DNA of 64,000 nucleotides from Epinephelus fuscoguttatus (Eukaryota > Chordata > Actinopteri > Perciformes > Serranidae): the NCBI RefSeq assembly GCF_011397635.1, contig NC_064755.1, forward strand, positions 16,971,282-17,035,281, in the 5' to 3' direction. The translations under genes and the position numbers were made by a program. Shown here one piece after another: positions 21,018-32,800 of the stretch (its first letter is position 1; every line of letters starts with the position of its first letter). Below the pieces are notes generated by a model, which had not been told where the DNA came from, made no database searches, and was given only the letters and a program-made list of their open reading frames with translations.

Positions 21018-21558
21018 ACCGTAAAACTTGGTGTATAAGTCGCACTTTTTTCCCCCTTTTTTTCATCTAAAAAGTTGGGTGCGGGTTATAGACCGGTGTG
21101 ACCTAAAGACCAAGGTAAATGCTGACATAGGTAATTTGACCCACAAGATGGCGCTACGTAGTAATTTAAACTCATCCGTTTTTGGGATTTGCGTAAGCAT
21201 GTATAGTTACAGTCCACACTGTAATAAGGTACTGTAATGCTGTCTTCTCAAAAAAGAAAAAAGAAGTTTAACGTTAATTTAAACTAATTTTTATGGCTCA
21301 AATGTTATTTAAATTAATTTTATTTCCTGAAGAGGTTGTTTGGAAAATTGCAATCTGAAAAGTAATCAAAGCTGCTTAAGAGGTTATTGTGTTTTGAATG
21401 TGTTTCAAATTAAAAATAAAGGGAAATAGTGTAGGAATAACTTGTATAACGTTTTTACTAACAAATAGTAATATAAAACCTTGTTTTCCCTGTTTGAGAC
21501 CTTAAAGAATAGACTGCGACTTATATGCCAGTGCGACTTATATTCAGAGTTTTACGGT
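21018..21558. mobile_element. Non-autonomous DNA transposon (MITE) with about 28-bp terminal inverted repeats
   Basis: The left end ACCGTAAAACTTGGTGTAT continues to AAGTCGCAC. The right end, complemented, reads ACCGTAAAACTCTGAATAT and also continues to AAGTCGCAC. An inner second copy of TATAAGTCGCA is present at the right. The 541-bp body has no transposase. No clear target duplication is visible, so the superfamily is left open. Confidence 0.75.
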
Positions 21559-21628
21559 GGATGTCTTTATCTGACAGAGGTAAGGTAATAATAACCATTC
21601 ACGTAAGCATCCTGCAAGTCATATCTGA

Positions 21629-21860
21629 GGGGTATTCCAGAAAGCGGGTTTAGTGAAAACTCTGAGTATGTTAACCCTGAAATGAGGGAAACTCTGGGTT
21701 TTCAGTTCCAGAAAGAGAGGTAAATCAAACTCTGAGTCAGTCACCATGGTTACAGACTCTGTGAACCTGCTCGCTGGCAGGTTTTCTTCAATAAACCCTG
21801 AGTTTTTCTCTGTCTCCTCCCTCTTACACGCTGTTTCATTTCCTCATTCATTCAGTCCGT
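21629..21860. repeat. Harbinger-type MITE fragment
   Basis: GGGGTATTCCAGAAAGCGGG resembles the terminus of common fish PIF/Harbinger MITEs (ttccagaaagcaggttta). A second ccagaaag motif follows. The right terminus is not evident, so this is likely truncated. Confidence 0.45.
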
Positions 21861-23460
21861 GTCAAAGCTTGTATCGAAGCGCGTTAATTAGCAGAGATTT
21901 AACGTCCGTCACAGTCTAAATCCTGCTGGATATTAGTTTGTTACTCAGGACTGTCTTAAGTTACTGAATTTATGCACATCAATCATTTCTTTGGACATCG
22001 GTTTTTGTCTTAACATTCAAATATTACACAGCGAGAATTCACCCTCAGCTCAGAATCAAACCTCTGTCCTTTTTATATGTAGGCCTATTATTTTTTATAA
22101 CACTGTGCACAAGGATCAGACTGTCAGTCTGTTAGAGCAGCTCCCAAATGTTTATTGCACATAATGTGTAGGCCTAATTATTTAAATTTTAAAAATCGGT
22201 ATGAAGCTTTAGACACGTAGTATCAATGACTTCCCATCTTTCCCATCTTTCTTGATCTTATTCACTTTGTTGTATTTTTATTTTATTTCATACATTTTTT
22301 TGCAGTACATCCAGCAGTTTCCCTTAGGAGAGATGAAATTTGTCCTTCTGACCAGATGAGTAGGATGACTGACCACAAGACGAGCTGGAGAGAGATGGTC
22401 ACGTGTTCCAGTCATCCAGGTATGTAAGGTTTTACCAAGACTACAAGAGTAGAAAATGTGACATCAGCTGAAGTTAAGACAACTTTACAACCCATAGTTT
22501 TTTTTATGTAGGTCTGCACAGTAGTGATTAACGTTGGTTTATTTAGAGATGATCGTGTCTACAGGAAAAATGTGTTAGAACATCATTATGTCTGTGAACC
22601 TAGAGAAGGAAGTGCAGTGTCTGAAAGAGTTGATGAGTTGTTTTTAACTTGACTCTTGACTGTGTTTGGCTTTCCTGCGTCATCTTGAGAGTGGATGTGG
22701 ACCAGCTAATCAGCCAGGACACCTGAGTACCACAGCAGTCCACACAGGAAACCCTCTCAGCACCTGCCAGACCCCAAACATTACCTGAAGAGCAGGTGTG
22801 TCATTAATTATCAGAATATGACAGCCTCCTAGATTGGTCCAGACTGAGCCTTTACACAATACACATAGCCTACTGTTCATGACTTTTTACCACCTGTCTG
22901 TGGCAGTCTGCATGACGCCCGCTGCTACTGTTATTATCATTAGTCATATTTCTATTATCATTATTGCTATCATTGCTACTATTAATATTAGTGTATTATA
23001 GCCACAACTATAGTTATTATTAGTCATTTCTCTATTATTATTACAGTTGTTAATGTTGTTGTTGTTGCTGTCCCTCCCTGCAGGGACAGCACAGTCAAAC
23101 AGTTTTTGACCGTGTTGTGGAAGCATGTTAAAAAGCACAAAGTACTGGCGTGTAAAACTGAATTGCTGAATGGAGTAATGATTACATTTAGACAATGCTG
23201 TCACCCTTCTGTGTTTCGGTTAGTATGTAAATATTGTTTTTAGAATAAATGGATTGCCAAATCCAAAGAGATGAAGCGCACTGGACATTGGTTTATTGTT
23301 AGCCCAGTACACGCATCTGGAACAAGTTCCCCCGTTCGCACCTCAGTGGCTTGTTTAGATGTTTTGTTTTGTTAAAAACTCACTACAGCGTACCTTAGCT
23401 ACTTTATAATTTTGTTGCAACAACATTTCATGGTGTTTGCTTAATAAGAATAAAATACCT
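21860..23460. other. Long intergenic stretch; one isolated exon-like segment
   Basis: Mostly AT-rich with no gene model. The segment 22306-22419 is bounded by ttttttgcag and gtatgt and is open in one frame (HPAVSLRRDEICPSDQMSRM and onward), but has no visible partners. A hairpin, GCTGTCCCT-CCCTGC-AGGGACAGC, lies at 23067-23090. ATT-rich microsatellite-like tracts occur at 22930-23060. Confidence 0.3.
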
Positions 23461-24941
23461 GTTCTGTCAGTTCAAATAAATGTTAGTGGCTAAATTAGTA
23501 TCGGCCCTTTTGTGAAGCGCACTAGTTGTGCTACAAGCAAACGAGTACATTCATCAGGAAATTATACGGATTTAAAGCAGATATGTAATTTTTATATAAA
23601 GTATCATTTTTCAAGTTATTAGTATTGTGACCAGGTGATACTCAATTCACAAGACCCAGAATAAACTGGAGCCAGAGACTGCTCTGCCAAAGATGTAGAT
23701 TTTATTAACAATGCATGAAATAAGACTTGTCTCAATTCAACTTGGTGGCAGCAAGTTAGTTTCAGTAGAAATCCGAAATGCAAGCCATAATCAAGGAGGG
23801 ATTGGATAAATCGTGTGATGATAAAGTGTTCCCTTAATTTGTGAGCAGTGTACAAAAAGAAACTTTCCAATAAATACATTAGAAAACATGTACAATATAA
23901 AGTTGTAGCCTGTTTATAAGGAACCATTCTGCTTTGGCAAAACTTGTTTCTTGGCTGATGTGCCTAAGCACAAAACATGAAGAATCTAACAAACCACATG
24001 TTTTTAACAATGAGTTCACAAAGCTTTAATTAATTTATCCACAGTTTTACATTTGAAATCATGCTTTTAAATATATTTCTGAAAAGGAGCCTACCAAATC
24101 TAACACCAAACAGAGGCTGGCCTAAGCTGCTTTTTCAGGAAGAAAGGCCTGGGCTTGCTTCCCGCCCATTTTTAGAGACCTTCCCCTTGCTTGGGTCCTA
24201 GTGCCACACAGCCTGTTGGCATCCTTCCACATCAGTTTGTAAAAAATAAACGGACATACAGAAAACAATCCTAGTGAGATACTGGTGTACTGTATTCTTT
24301 GTATTTGCCCATTCATCTCAGTGTCCCAGGAGCCATTGCGTACTGCATTAACACATTTTCATTCTCAGCAGCTAACTGCTAACTTTGCCTGTCTCCTGTT
24401 TGGTGCTGGTCAGGAAGCACACCGCTTATCAGACCTTTTTTCAATGAAAACAGCAACCTGCTGCAGCTGGAAATAAAGTTCATGAAAGCAGTGAAGGTGA
24501 ACCAAGGCAGCGAAGGTTTGACCACAACAATCAGCTAAAAGATGCTCAAATGCTCTGTGGCGCTAAAGGTGACTGCAGAGTCAGATCATTTTCTGTGGGT
24601 TCATCACTTCAAGCAACCCCATGCAGTACATAGTCATTTAATTCATATGAAAATAATGATTGATGAAGATTTAAGTATTTCTATTCCAATGTGTAATACA
24701 AAATGCTTAACTAATCTTGATTACTTTGACTCAAGTAGAGTTTGAAACCTATCAGAGACAAGTCATTGTCAAATCAGAGTCAACGGGGGTGATGTAGTTT
24801 CTCCTAAACTGACACTCACACAGACCAGTCCGCACAGTCAGTATCAGTGCCAATGAGAACAAGCTGCCAACAAGCCACACCTCTCTCAGAGAATATAAAA
24901 ATAAATGAGCGGGATACCTTTGTCAGTTTGAGCAGGAGAAA

Positions 24942-27900
24942 ATGGCATACAGTAAGCCAGTACTTGATCAACTGGGATTGTCCATTTGTGGCCATCATGA
25001 CAAACTTCTGGAGATCTACTGCCGCATTGATCAACAGTTCATATGCAAGCTGTGTGTGATGGATGAACACAGAGGCCATGATACGGTGGCAGCAGAAATG
25101 TGTGCAGAAATGAGGGTATGTAAGTTCAGCCCCATGCTGAAGTCATTTGTTGCCCGTCCTTTTAATGTCACTGAGGTTCTGAAAATATTTGTTTTTGACA
25201 GAAAAAAATGGAGCGGACTAAACAGGAAATAGCAGACAGAAGACTGACTTTAAAAAGGAAAATGTTGGAGGTGACAAAGGCTGCAGACTCTATAAGCGTG
25301 AGTGTAATCCATTAATATGACTGTCTTGTTTCTATTATAGACCAATAAATGTATTTATTCTTAAAAAGCTAACACATGATGATCAAAGTGCCCAGTCTGC
25401 TGACACCAAAGATGTGCTGGAAAAGAGGAAAGGGTGTGAACTGTGTGAGGCAACAGTTGTTTCCTACTGGGGAGTTTCCAGTGTCTCTGTCAGTATACAG
25501 CGTTTAGCGGTATCTAACCCATTGATGAAAACATTGAGCGTGAGGCAGACTGAACATAACTTTTAATGTAACTAAATGTTTTGTGTTTTCTGTGTTGTTT
25601 AACACAAAATAAATGTAAAACAAATTGGGTTTTTGAAGAGAAAAAACAGGCTTGATGCATGCACTGTCCCAGGAGGAGGAATATAAATGTTGGGAGTAAC
25701 CAGTGATTCCCAACCTCTTTGTGTTGTGACCTCTTAAACAGTAAGCTCAGCATAAAGACTGGGAACATGCGAAACAGCCAGCCTGCCTCCTTCCAAATGA
25801 CCCATTGTGGTTTTATATGGAGATATATTTGTGTCTTTATTACATGCGAGAAAATAAATGATGAGAGGGAAAAAAAATGAGAAAAAAATATTTGAGAGAA
25901 AAAGTTTTCACACTGATAGCAAAAAAAATAATATTTGAGACTAAAAATTTTTTTTTAAAAATTTTTTTAAAAACTAAATTTTTTGAGAGAAAGTATTTTG
26001 TCATAGAATATAAAAAAATTTGAGATTTAAAAAATGATTTCCAAGAAAAAAAAAAACCCTTTAAAAAACTTTTACTCTCAAAATTATTTTTTTGCTATCA
26101 GTGTGAAAACATTTTCTCTCAAAAAAAGTTGTTTCTCTCAAAACATTTTTCTTCTCTCTCTCAAAACCTAAGTCTTTGCTCTCGTGACAGGATTTTGCTC
26201 TCACTGTGAAAATAATGTCATGGGCGGGGCCACGTTCCTATTGGCCAGTCTCAATCGAATTCGGTTCGTCTTGGGAGTCGAATTCAACTGAATCATTCAT
26301 CCACCATGGTGGATTCACCGGCATAGATGTGCTGCGTTATTTGGGAGGGGAGACTCCAATGTTTGGGTAAGATGATGACACACACAATTGATGGGTAGCT
26401 AGCTGAGCAAGTTGGTTATCAAAATCATTCCTATAATGAATCCCTTTTCTCACCTAACCTGTGAAAACTTTTTCTCTCAAATATTTTTTTTTCTCTCAAA
26501 CATTTTTTTCCCCTCTCATATCATTTATTTTCTCGCATGTAATAAAGCCACAAATATATCTCCATAGTTTTATAGGGGTCATGTACCAGACTCTTTCTTA
26601 AATTGGCTGTAGGGGGCAGCAGCAAAACATATTTAAGTCACCTAAAAAGACCTGCCTAAAGAAATCAATATCAGCAGACACCAGGCTCCAAGCAAAGCAC
26701 ACCGTCTCCTGGCTGTATCTTTGTACCGTACAAAAATAAGACTGATATGGATCTTGTCATTTAACTCCAGGTTTGAACCATTCTGTTAAAACTGAGCTAT
26801 TGTAGATTTGTATCATTCAGTTGTGTGTCCATGGGTTGAGAGTAGTTCAATAACTGTCTTATCAGATTGTTTTACATAATTCAATGTCAATGTTTCAAAA
26901 AATGTGTTGAAAAATGAACAAAATTTCCTCAATCAGACATGTTTATATTTCCCGATTGCCTAGCCTGTTGCAACACCTAAGGTGTATCTTGCAACCCCTT
27001 GGGAGGAACAAATTACAGAGACCACAATAACATACAAAAGTTGAATTTCAGGTGTTTAATATGTGTTTTGGTGCATGGTGTATGTTTCCTACAAGGATGC
27101 TGCATGGGAGGCATGTGATGACTTTGAGCAAATGTGTTGGGAAAAAATTCGCTCTGTGGAGAGGAAGTGTTCTGAGATGAGAGAGAAGGTCGGAGAGGCG
27201 AGGAAAGCTGGAGTGGACTGGACCAACAATCATCTCAGGAAACTGGAGCGTGAAGTGTTAGCGCTGAGGAGGAGAGAGGAGAAGCTCAACCAGCTTTCTC
27301 TGACAGAGGACCCCGTTCAGTTTCTGGAGGTGATGATATGTTTAGAGTCTTTGGAAGTTTATAGAATTTTTATCTCATGTCTCTTAATTTTTTTAGTAAC
27401 AGAATGTATTTGTTTGCCTTGTGCAGAGTTTCCAGGCCCTGGGTGACCTCCCTGTGTTCACAGACTCATATGATGGACTTGACATGCTGTCAGACTTTGT
27501 CAATGCAAGGAAAGATGAATTGAAAAATATGTGTGACGAAGAAAGGAGAGAATTGTTCGGTCATTGGGAAGAAAATCGGTGTAAGTTTGACCACTTTGGA
27601 TCTCTTAACCTCTTCACGAGTCCGGTCATTTATTTGTCAGAATGATCAGAGGTTTTTTTCTTTTTATCAGTGTCAAAAATGCCAAGGATGCGTGAGATAA
27701 TACCATTAAGGAAATACTTTTTGACCAAATACAAGAGTAAGCATGATGGTAATTCACTTTGCATAAATATCAGCAACAACATACATTAAAGCTTCAGAGA
27801 GTTAACAGGTGTCTCATCTTTCCCTGCAGACTCCACAGTGGAGGTGGATCCCAACACAGTAGCTGCATGTCTCTGCTTGTCTGACAAAAACAGAGAGATA

Positions 27901-28353
27901 TCGTTGGGTGAGAGGGACCAGGCTCATCCTAATCACCCCGACAGATTCACCTTCCTTCACCAGGCTCTGTGCAAAAAGGGCCTTAGGGGCATCCACTACT
28001 GGGAGGTGGAGTGGGATGGTGGCGATGTCGATTTGGCCGTGTCGTACAAAGGCATTGAAAGAAAGGGTTCAGGGAAAGAATGCCGTTTTGGCCACAATAA
28101 TCTTTCCTGGAAATTAAACTGCACTTCATCCAGCTGCACGTTTTGGCACAACAATCTCCACAGAGGCCGAATTCCCCCGGTTCTCTCCCGCAGAGTGGGC
28201 ATACATCTGGATTACAAGGCAGGAACACTGGCCTTCTACAGTGTGTCTGACACGCTGACACAGCTGCACCAGGTCAGGACCACCTTCACTGAACCGCTCT
28301 ATCCTGGGTTCTCTGTTGATTTGGGAGCAACACTGAAAATATGCAAGATGTAA
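24942..28353 (+). CDS. Fintrim A: RING-less finTRIM (B-box2, coiled coil, B30.2)
   Basis: Fish-specific TRIM family (ftr), usually E3 ubiquitin ligases of innate immunity. Exons: 24942-25115, 25202-25297, 27096-27329, 27427-27580, 27671-27736, 27830-28353; in phase, 415 aa. Compared with paralogue C, the first exon is 420 bp shorter, removing RING and B-box1 in frame. The junction SICGHHDKLLEIYC joins the RING SIC to the B-box2 SIC, so B-box2 keeps its Cys and His ligands (CxxH, then C, C, C and H). The coiled coil spans about residues 59-190. B30.2 follows: VDPNTVAACLCLSD, IHYWEVEWDGG, FSVDLGATLKIC. All splice sites are canonical and there is no stop, so it may be expressed as a decoy or regulator. 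Poly(A) signal AATAAA at 28879-28884. It could also be a recent pseudogene. Confidence 0.8.
25816..26566. mobile_element. MITE with about 100-bp inverted repeats and promoter-like core
   Basis: The ends TATGGAGATATATTTGTG and their complement at 26549-26566 extend as inverted repeats for about 100 bases, through ATGCGAGAAAATAAATGAT and GAGAGAAAAAGTTTTCAC. GTTTTA lies on both sides (25810-25815, 26567-26572). The core at about 26219-26390 is different: GGGCGGGG, an inverted CCAAT box (ATTGG) and an ATG that runs open to GTAAGATG. It lies in the second intron of fintrim A. Confidence 0.75.
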
Positions 28354-28529
28354 ACCAGTCGTAATACATGTAAACCTGTCTCAATACATGAGTTAGAGAT
28401 ACGTATGCATAGATTAATACAGCAATTAACAGGCAACATATTGAGTCACTTTGTACTGAGAATCTTGATTACGACTCAAAAAGTGGAAAAGGGAAAATTC
28501 TACTGTATTTTCTGATGAATTTAATATAG

Positions 28530-28740
28530 TTTCATTTGAATGATTGAAGATGATTGGAACATATTTCTTTTTTCTGTTCTTTATGCTGTTTGGTGGAATA
28601 ATCTTCCTTCAAGCCTAAAATGTATCTTCAAAATGGCTTTGAAAAAATGGTTTCTAAGTAACTTGTGGTTTGATTTATGTTGTGAAGAAAGCTTGAAACA
28701 TGCAGCCTGCATTTGTTTAGTCTTGTGCCAGGGTTTCATT
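28530..28740 (+). other. Fintrim A 3' UTR with a possible LINE tail fragment
   Basis: An open frame here includes WWNNLPSSLKCIFKMALKKW, reminiscent of the C-terminal end of L2/CR1-like LINE reverse transcriptases (WNSLPxSLR...FKxxLKxxL). It lies between stop and poly(A) signal and is not shared with block 2. The match is weak. Confidence 0.3.
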
Positions 28741-29642
28741 TTTTGTCTCACATCTTGTTGTATGTTGGGATCAGAATGTGTTGTCCTTGATGATTATAAC
28801 CATTGCTGTGCTTTCTCTATATTTTCAATCATCAAACACATTAATCAAGAGTGTCTTTGCTTTAGCTTTATACACTCAAATAAAGGAGCATGCTTTGCTT
28901 ATGATGTGTCCATCATTTATTTGATTTATTGGGATATTATTTATTGCATATTCTACATTTGATTTGCAAATTATTCTCAGAATAATTCACTCATATACAT
29001 CCTATGCTCACAAAAACCAAATTATGGCCTTTTCTGTTTTACAACACCACCTGATGGTGAACATCAGTACTGCAAGAAGTGCTAAATTATGAACACTGCA
29101 GCCTCGAAATTGTCTGAAATAATCACGAGTTGTTTTTTAAATCACAGGACAGGACTCTTTACTGAGTCTTTGGCTTTCCTGCATCTGTGCTTTAGTCAGC
29201 TAAGTCCGTAAGCCTTTACAAAGACTACAAAATGTGCCACAAGCCAAAGTAACTCAGCCTACAGCCTTCAGTTTTTAATTATTGTTTTTAGATGTTTATG
29301 GGGCGGGTGAATATTTGCTGGGCTGTTTCATATTATCAAGAGTAAATCACGTTCATTCTGTCTATTTATAAGTAGGTTCCATCGATTTCACACCGTATTA
29401 GTTCTTCTTGTTTTATGGCGGCATCTTTGCAGACCATTTGCACACGGCACTAAACCTGCCCTGAGAGTGGGAGGGGGGCGCCTCTAATTTGTGGTCAGGT
29501 GGGATTCATTATTCAATAAAACTATGAAACATTCTCGTATTTTTTTCTCTTAACAGAAACTATAAGAGATATTCAGGAGAAATGAGGCCCAGTGTGTTTA
29601 TTTAAACATTTAAATTCGGAAACGAAACTCACCAAGACAGTC

Positions 29643-29833
29643 TTCATGCGAGATTTGAGCAGTTCGCGAGATTTTAAGTTATCAGAGGAGACGACGGCAG
29701 TGAGTGTACATCAATACTGTCTGTGCATTGAGGAAGAGTGTCATTTCTCTGCTGGTGTTTGCGTTTATTAGGGAGCTTCTTCCACGATGGACCCGTCAGA
29801 GACGACCAGAAAACGTTTAGAAGACTTTACTGG
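29643..29833 (+). promoter_or_regulatory. Inverted copy of the tmem17 promoter and exon 1, now 5' end of fintrim B
   Basis: This + strand segment matches the minus-strand tmem17 block 15404-15592. Both read catgcgagattt, gcgagattt, then the 15-base identity AGGAGACGACGGCAG (29686-29700), then tctgtgc, gaggaagag, ctggtg, gagct, ttcc and ATG. The coding parts, MDPSETTRKRLEDFTG here and MDLPETIRRRLEDFSR in tmem17, agree at 39 of 48 bases by my count. Homology stops inside exon 1, at the new donor GTATGT (29834). Confidence 0.8.
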
Positions 29834-32800
29834 GTATGTGTTTCACCACACTGATGAATAATGAACTTTTTTTTTTCTTAAAGTAGTTAAGACATATTTA
29901 AAAGTTCACTCTTCAGTCACATATATTTGTGGAGTATGTTCACATTCACCTTAGATTTTTGGAGAGTTTTCTACTTTTAAAAGAAAGCATAGTAAGAGAT
30001 GAAGTCACTCCCATATAGCCCCTTTTGGTTTCACAGAAAACGAAAGTCAAAGGGTGCTATGAAGAAGATGGCAGAGAGCTGGAAAGAAGCAGAGCCTTTA
30101 TCCTGCTCCATATGCTTGGACATACTGAGAAGCCCTGTGACTCTTCATTGTGGCCACAGCTACTGTAAGGACTGTATAAATGGTTACTGGGACCAGGAGG
30201 ACCACCGTGGTGTTTACAGCTGTCCCCAGTGTAGACACACTTTCATCCCCAGACCTGTGTTGAACAAGAACACGGTGCTGGCTGATTTGGCAGGGAAAAT
30301 GTCAGAGGCAGAAGCACCCACCCCTCCTGAGAAGGAAGTAGTGGGCCCGGGGGATGTGGAGTGTGATTTCTGCACTGTGAAGAAGCTGAAAGCTGTCAAG
30401 TCTTGCCTGGTGTGTCTGGCTTCTTACTGTGCCACTCACCTGCAGCCGCACTACGAGTCTGCTGCTTTCAAAAGGCACAAGTTAGTGGAGGTGTCTGCCT
30501 CCATCCAAGAGAAGATCTGCTACAAGCATGACAAGCTGCTGGAAGTCTACTGTCGCAGTGATGGCCAGTGCATTTGTCTGCTCTGTGTGATGGATGAACA
30601 CAAAGGTCATGACACTGTTTCAGCTGCAGCAGAGAGGAAAGAGAAACAAGTAAGAATAATTGTTTTAGGCCACACTGGTGCTACTACAGTTGTCAGGGTT
30701 ATATAGCTGGGAAAATGTATGTTAATGTACGTGGCTGTTATGTGTAACACTGTTGCTTTACACCGCACAATATAATTTTGATTTTCAGAAACAATTTGGA
30801 AAGAAAAAACAAAGATACCAGCAGGGAATACAGGAGAAAGAGAAGCAGCTGCGACAGCTGAGACAGAACATGAAAGCACTGCAGGTGGGTTGTCTTGCAC
30901 TAAATGCATGCAGTGTGTCCGGTATCCTTTTCCTTTAAGGTCACTGACATTATTCATATTTTTTGTCTGTACCATCAGTGTTCTGGAGATGCAGCGGTAG
31001 ATCAAAATGAGAAAGCCTTCACTGAAATTGTCCAGATGGCGGAAAAAAGACGATGTGCCATGAAAGAGCTGATCGGAGTTCAGGTGAAGGCTGCAATGAG
31101 CCGAGCTGAAGCATTTGTGGACCGGCTGGAGAAGGACATCTCTGAACTGAGGAAGGGAGAAGATGAAGTGAAGCAGCTGTCACTCACTGAGGACCACATC
31201 CATTTCCTGCAGGTACACAGACAGTCCAACTGCAGTTTTTGGCACTTCTGTACTGGCTTCATTTTTTAGCCCCGGAGTTTGCTGCTTGGACAAACTGTGC
31301 AATACATAGTTAGAGTTTCGCACACATCCCCTTAAACCCTTTATCCATTGTCACTCTTGGCCACACTGAGTAAAGCCATGCCATGCCGCTTTGCATTTCC
31401 ATTGCCAGTTTAGACATGTCGTGCCACGGCAAGCCACGCTGTAGATGGACCTTCTCTGGAGTAGGTCCAAAAGCTGGCCGGCTGCCCTCAGGCGGGTAGT
31501 GGTGACTGCATGCAACCCCTGATGACCGCCCCCCACCCAAACAAGCATGTGTTACGAGACTCTCCTCACCTCTGTCTGCAGGAAACCAGAGAGAAAAGCG
31601 CTTCTAACTGAATTTATGTGGTCTGGGGTTTAGTTTCTCTCCTGCGTCCTGTTTTTACTTTCAATATCTGCTTTATTTAAGTTTATACATACCAAAATAA
31701 CATGGACCTTTCATTGCACAAAATCTATAGGAATTGAAAAGTGTTATTACTGACTTAGCAGAACTTTGTTGGAGGATTTTCTTCAATAAGGACAAGTGTA
31801 ATAATACAGCAGGAAGGAGAGTGAAAGCAGAAACAGCCACAGTGAAATGTTGATGAAGAGCTGCAGACAACAGGCTCTTACTGCACCTCTGCAAACACCT
31901 CCAACAGGTAAACTTTTTTTACCTGCCCTGCTGTGGAAAAACACACATCACATAAACTTCATCACTTAAGACAAGACTTCATTAGTTAATGACACACCTT
32001 CAAAAAGGTAGTTCTGTTGTAATGGAAATGCAAATCCCTGCTGGGCTGGGCTGACGGCCCAAACCAAGCCAGCCCATGACTGTTGAAAAGGGGCATAAGG
32101 CTGCCAAGCAAAACCCCTGTTTCCAGGATAATTGAAATGCTCATAAACTTTATCTTTACCTGCTCCAATTTTCATGCGAGTGCCCGATCAGTGGAGCATT
32201 TATGCATCTTTCAACAAAAATGAGAGGGAAGCGAGATGGCCCACTCCTCTGCTACTTCCATCATCAGCTCCGGCAGTAGCTCAGTCCATAGAAGCCGCCC
32301 CCCCCTCCCCCAATAGGGACTTGGGTTGGGAACCGGAGGGCCGCCTGTTCGAGTCCCCGTCCCCAAAATATGGAGCGTGGACTGGTAGCTGGAGAGGTGC
32401 CAGTTCACCTCATGGGCACTACCGAGGTGCCCTTGAGCAAGACACTGAGTCCCCCAACCGCTCGGGGCACCTGACCAAAGGGCAGCCCCCTCACTCTGAC
32501 ATCTCTCCACTTTGTGCATGTATAGGTCCTGTTTGTGCATGTTTGTGTAATTGACAAGAGTGAAAACATTGAATTTCCCCTCAGGGATTAATAAACTTAA
32601 ACTTATTCTTTTTTACCACCTGGCTGATGTGGCAAATGAGTAGCTAGATTTACTAGTCCACTGTGGCATTTTACTTGCCCCAGGTAATTGGGCAATCCTT
32701 ATTTTTTAGCCCTGGATATTCAGTAAGTAAGGCTATAAAACTTACATTGTGTTTCTCTTTTACGTGTTTCTAGCGCTGCCAGTCCATCTTCGACGGTCCA

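Larger units (their letters stand above)
23470..29030 (+). repeat. Segmental duplication block 1 (contains fintrim A)
   Basis: Stretches of this block recur in order at 35170-41765. Examples are CACTAGTTGTGCT near 23520 and 35217, the 5' flank of the ATG (CAAGCTGCCAACAAGCCAC), every exon, and the distal end TAAAGGAGCATGCTTT versus TAAAGGACCATGCTTT. Transposon insertions account for the length differences. Confidence 0.8.

Noticed and set aside
23619-23927. 102-residue minus-strand frame upstream of fintrim A
   Set aside because: No family resemblance, no splice sites and no counterpart in the duplicate block. I considered a retroelement end but saw no paired terminal repeats.
28540-28962. 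140-residue frame after fintrim A
   Set aside because: It lies between the stop and poly(A) signal. Cys/Phe-rich AT-driven text with at most a short LINE-like piece; not shared with the duplicate block.
29999-30036. ATG at 29999 as the fintrim B start
   Set aside because: It would read through the splice acceptor tract (MKSLPYSPFWFHR). The tmem17-derived exon joins in phase at 30037, and M27 is the ancestral-type start. Kept only as an alternative.
32174-32554. 126-residue frame on + and 109-residue frame on -
   Set aside because: Both run through the SINE at 32271-32605.
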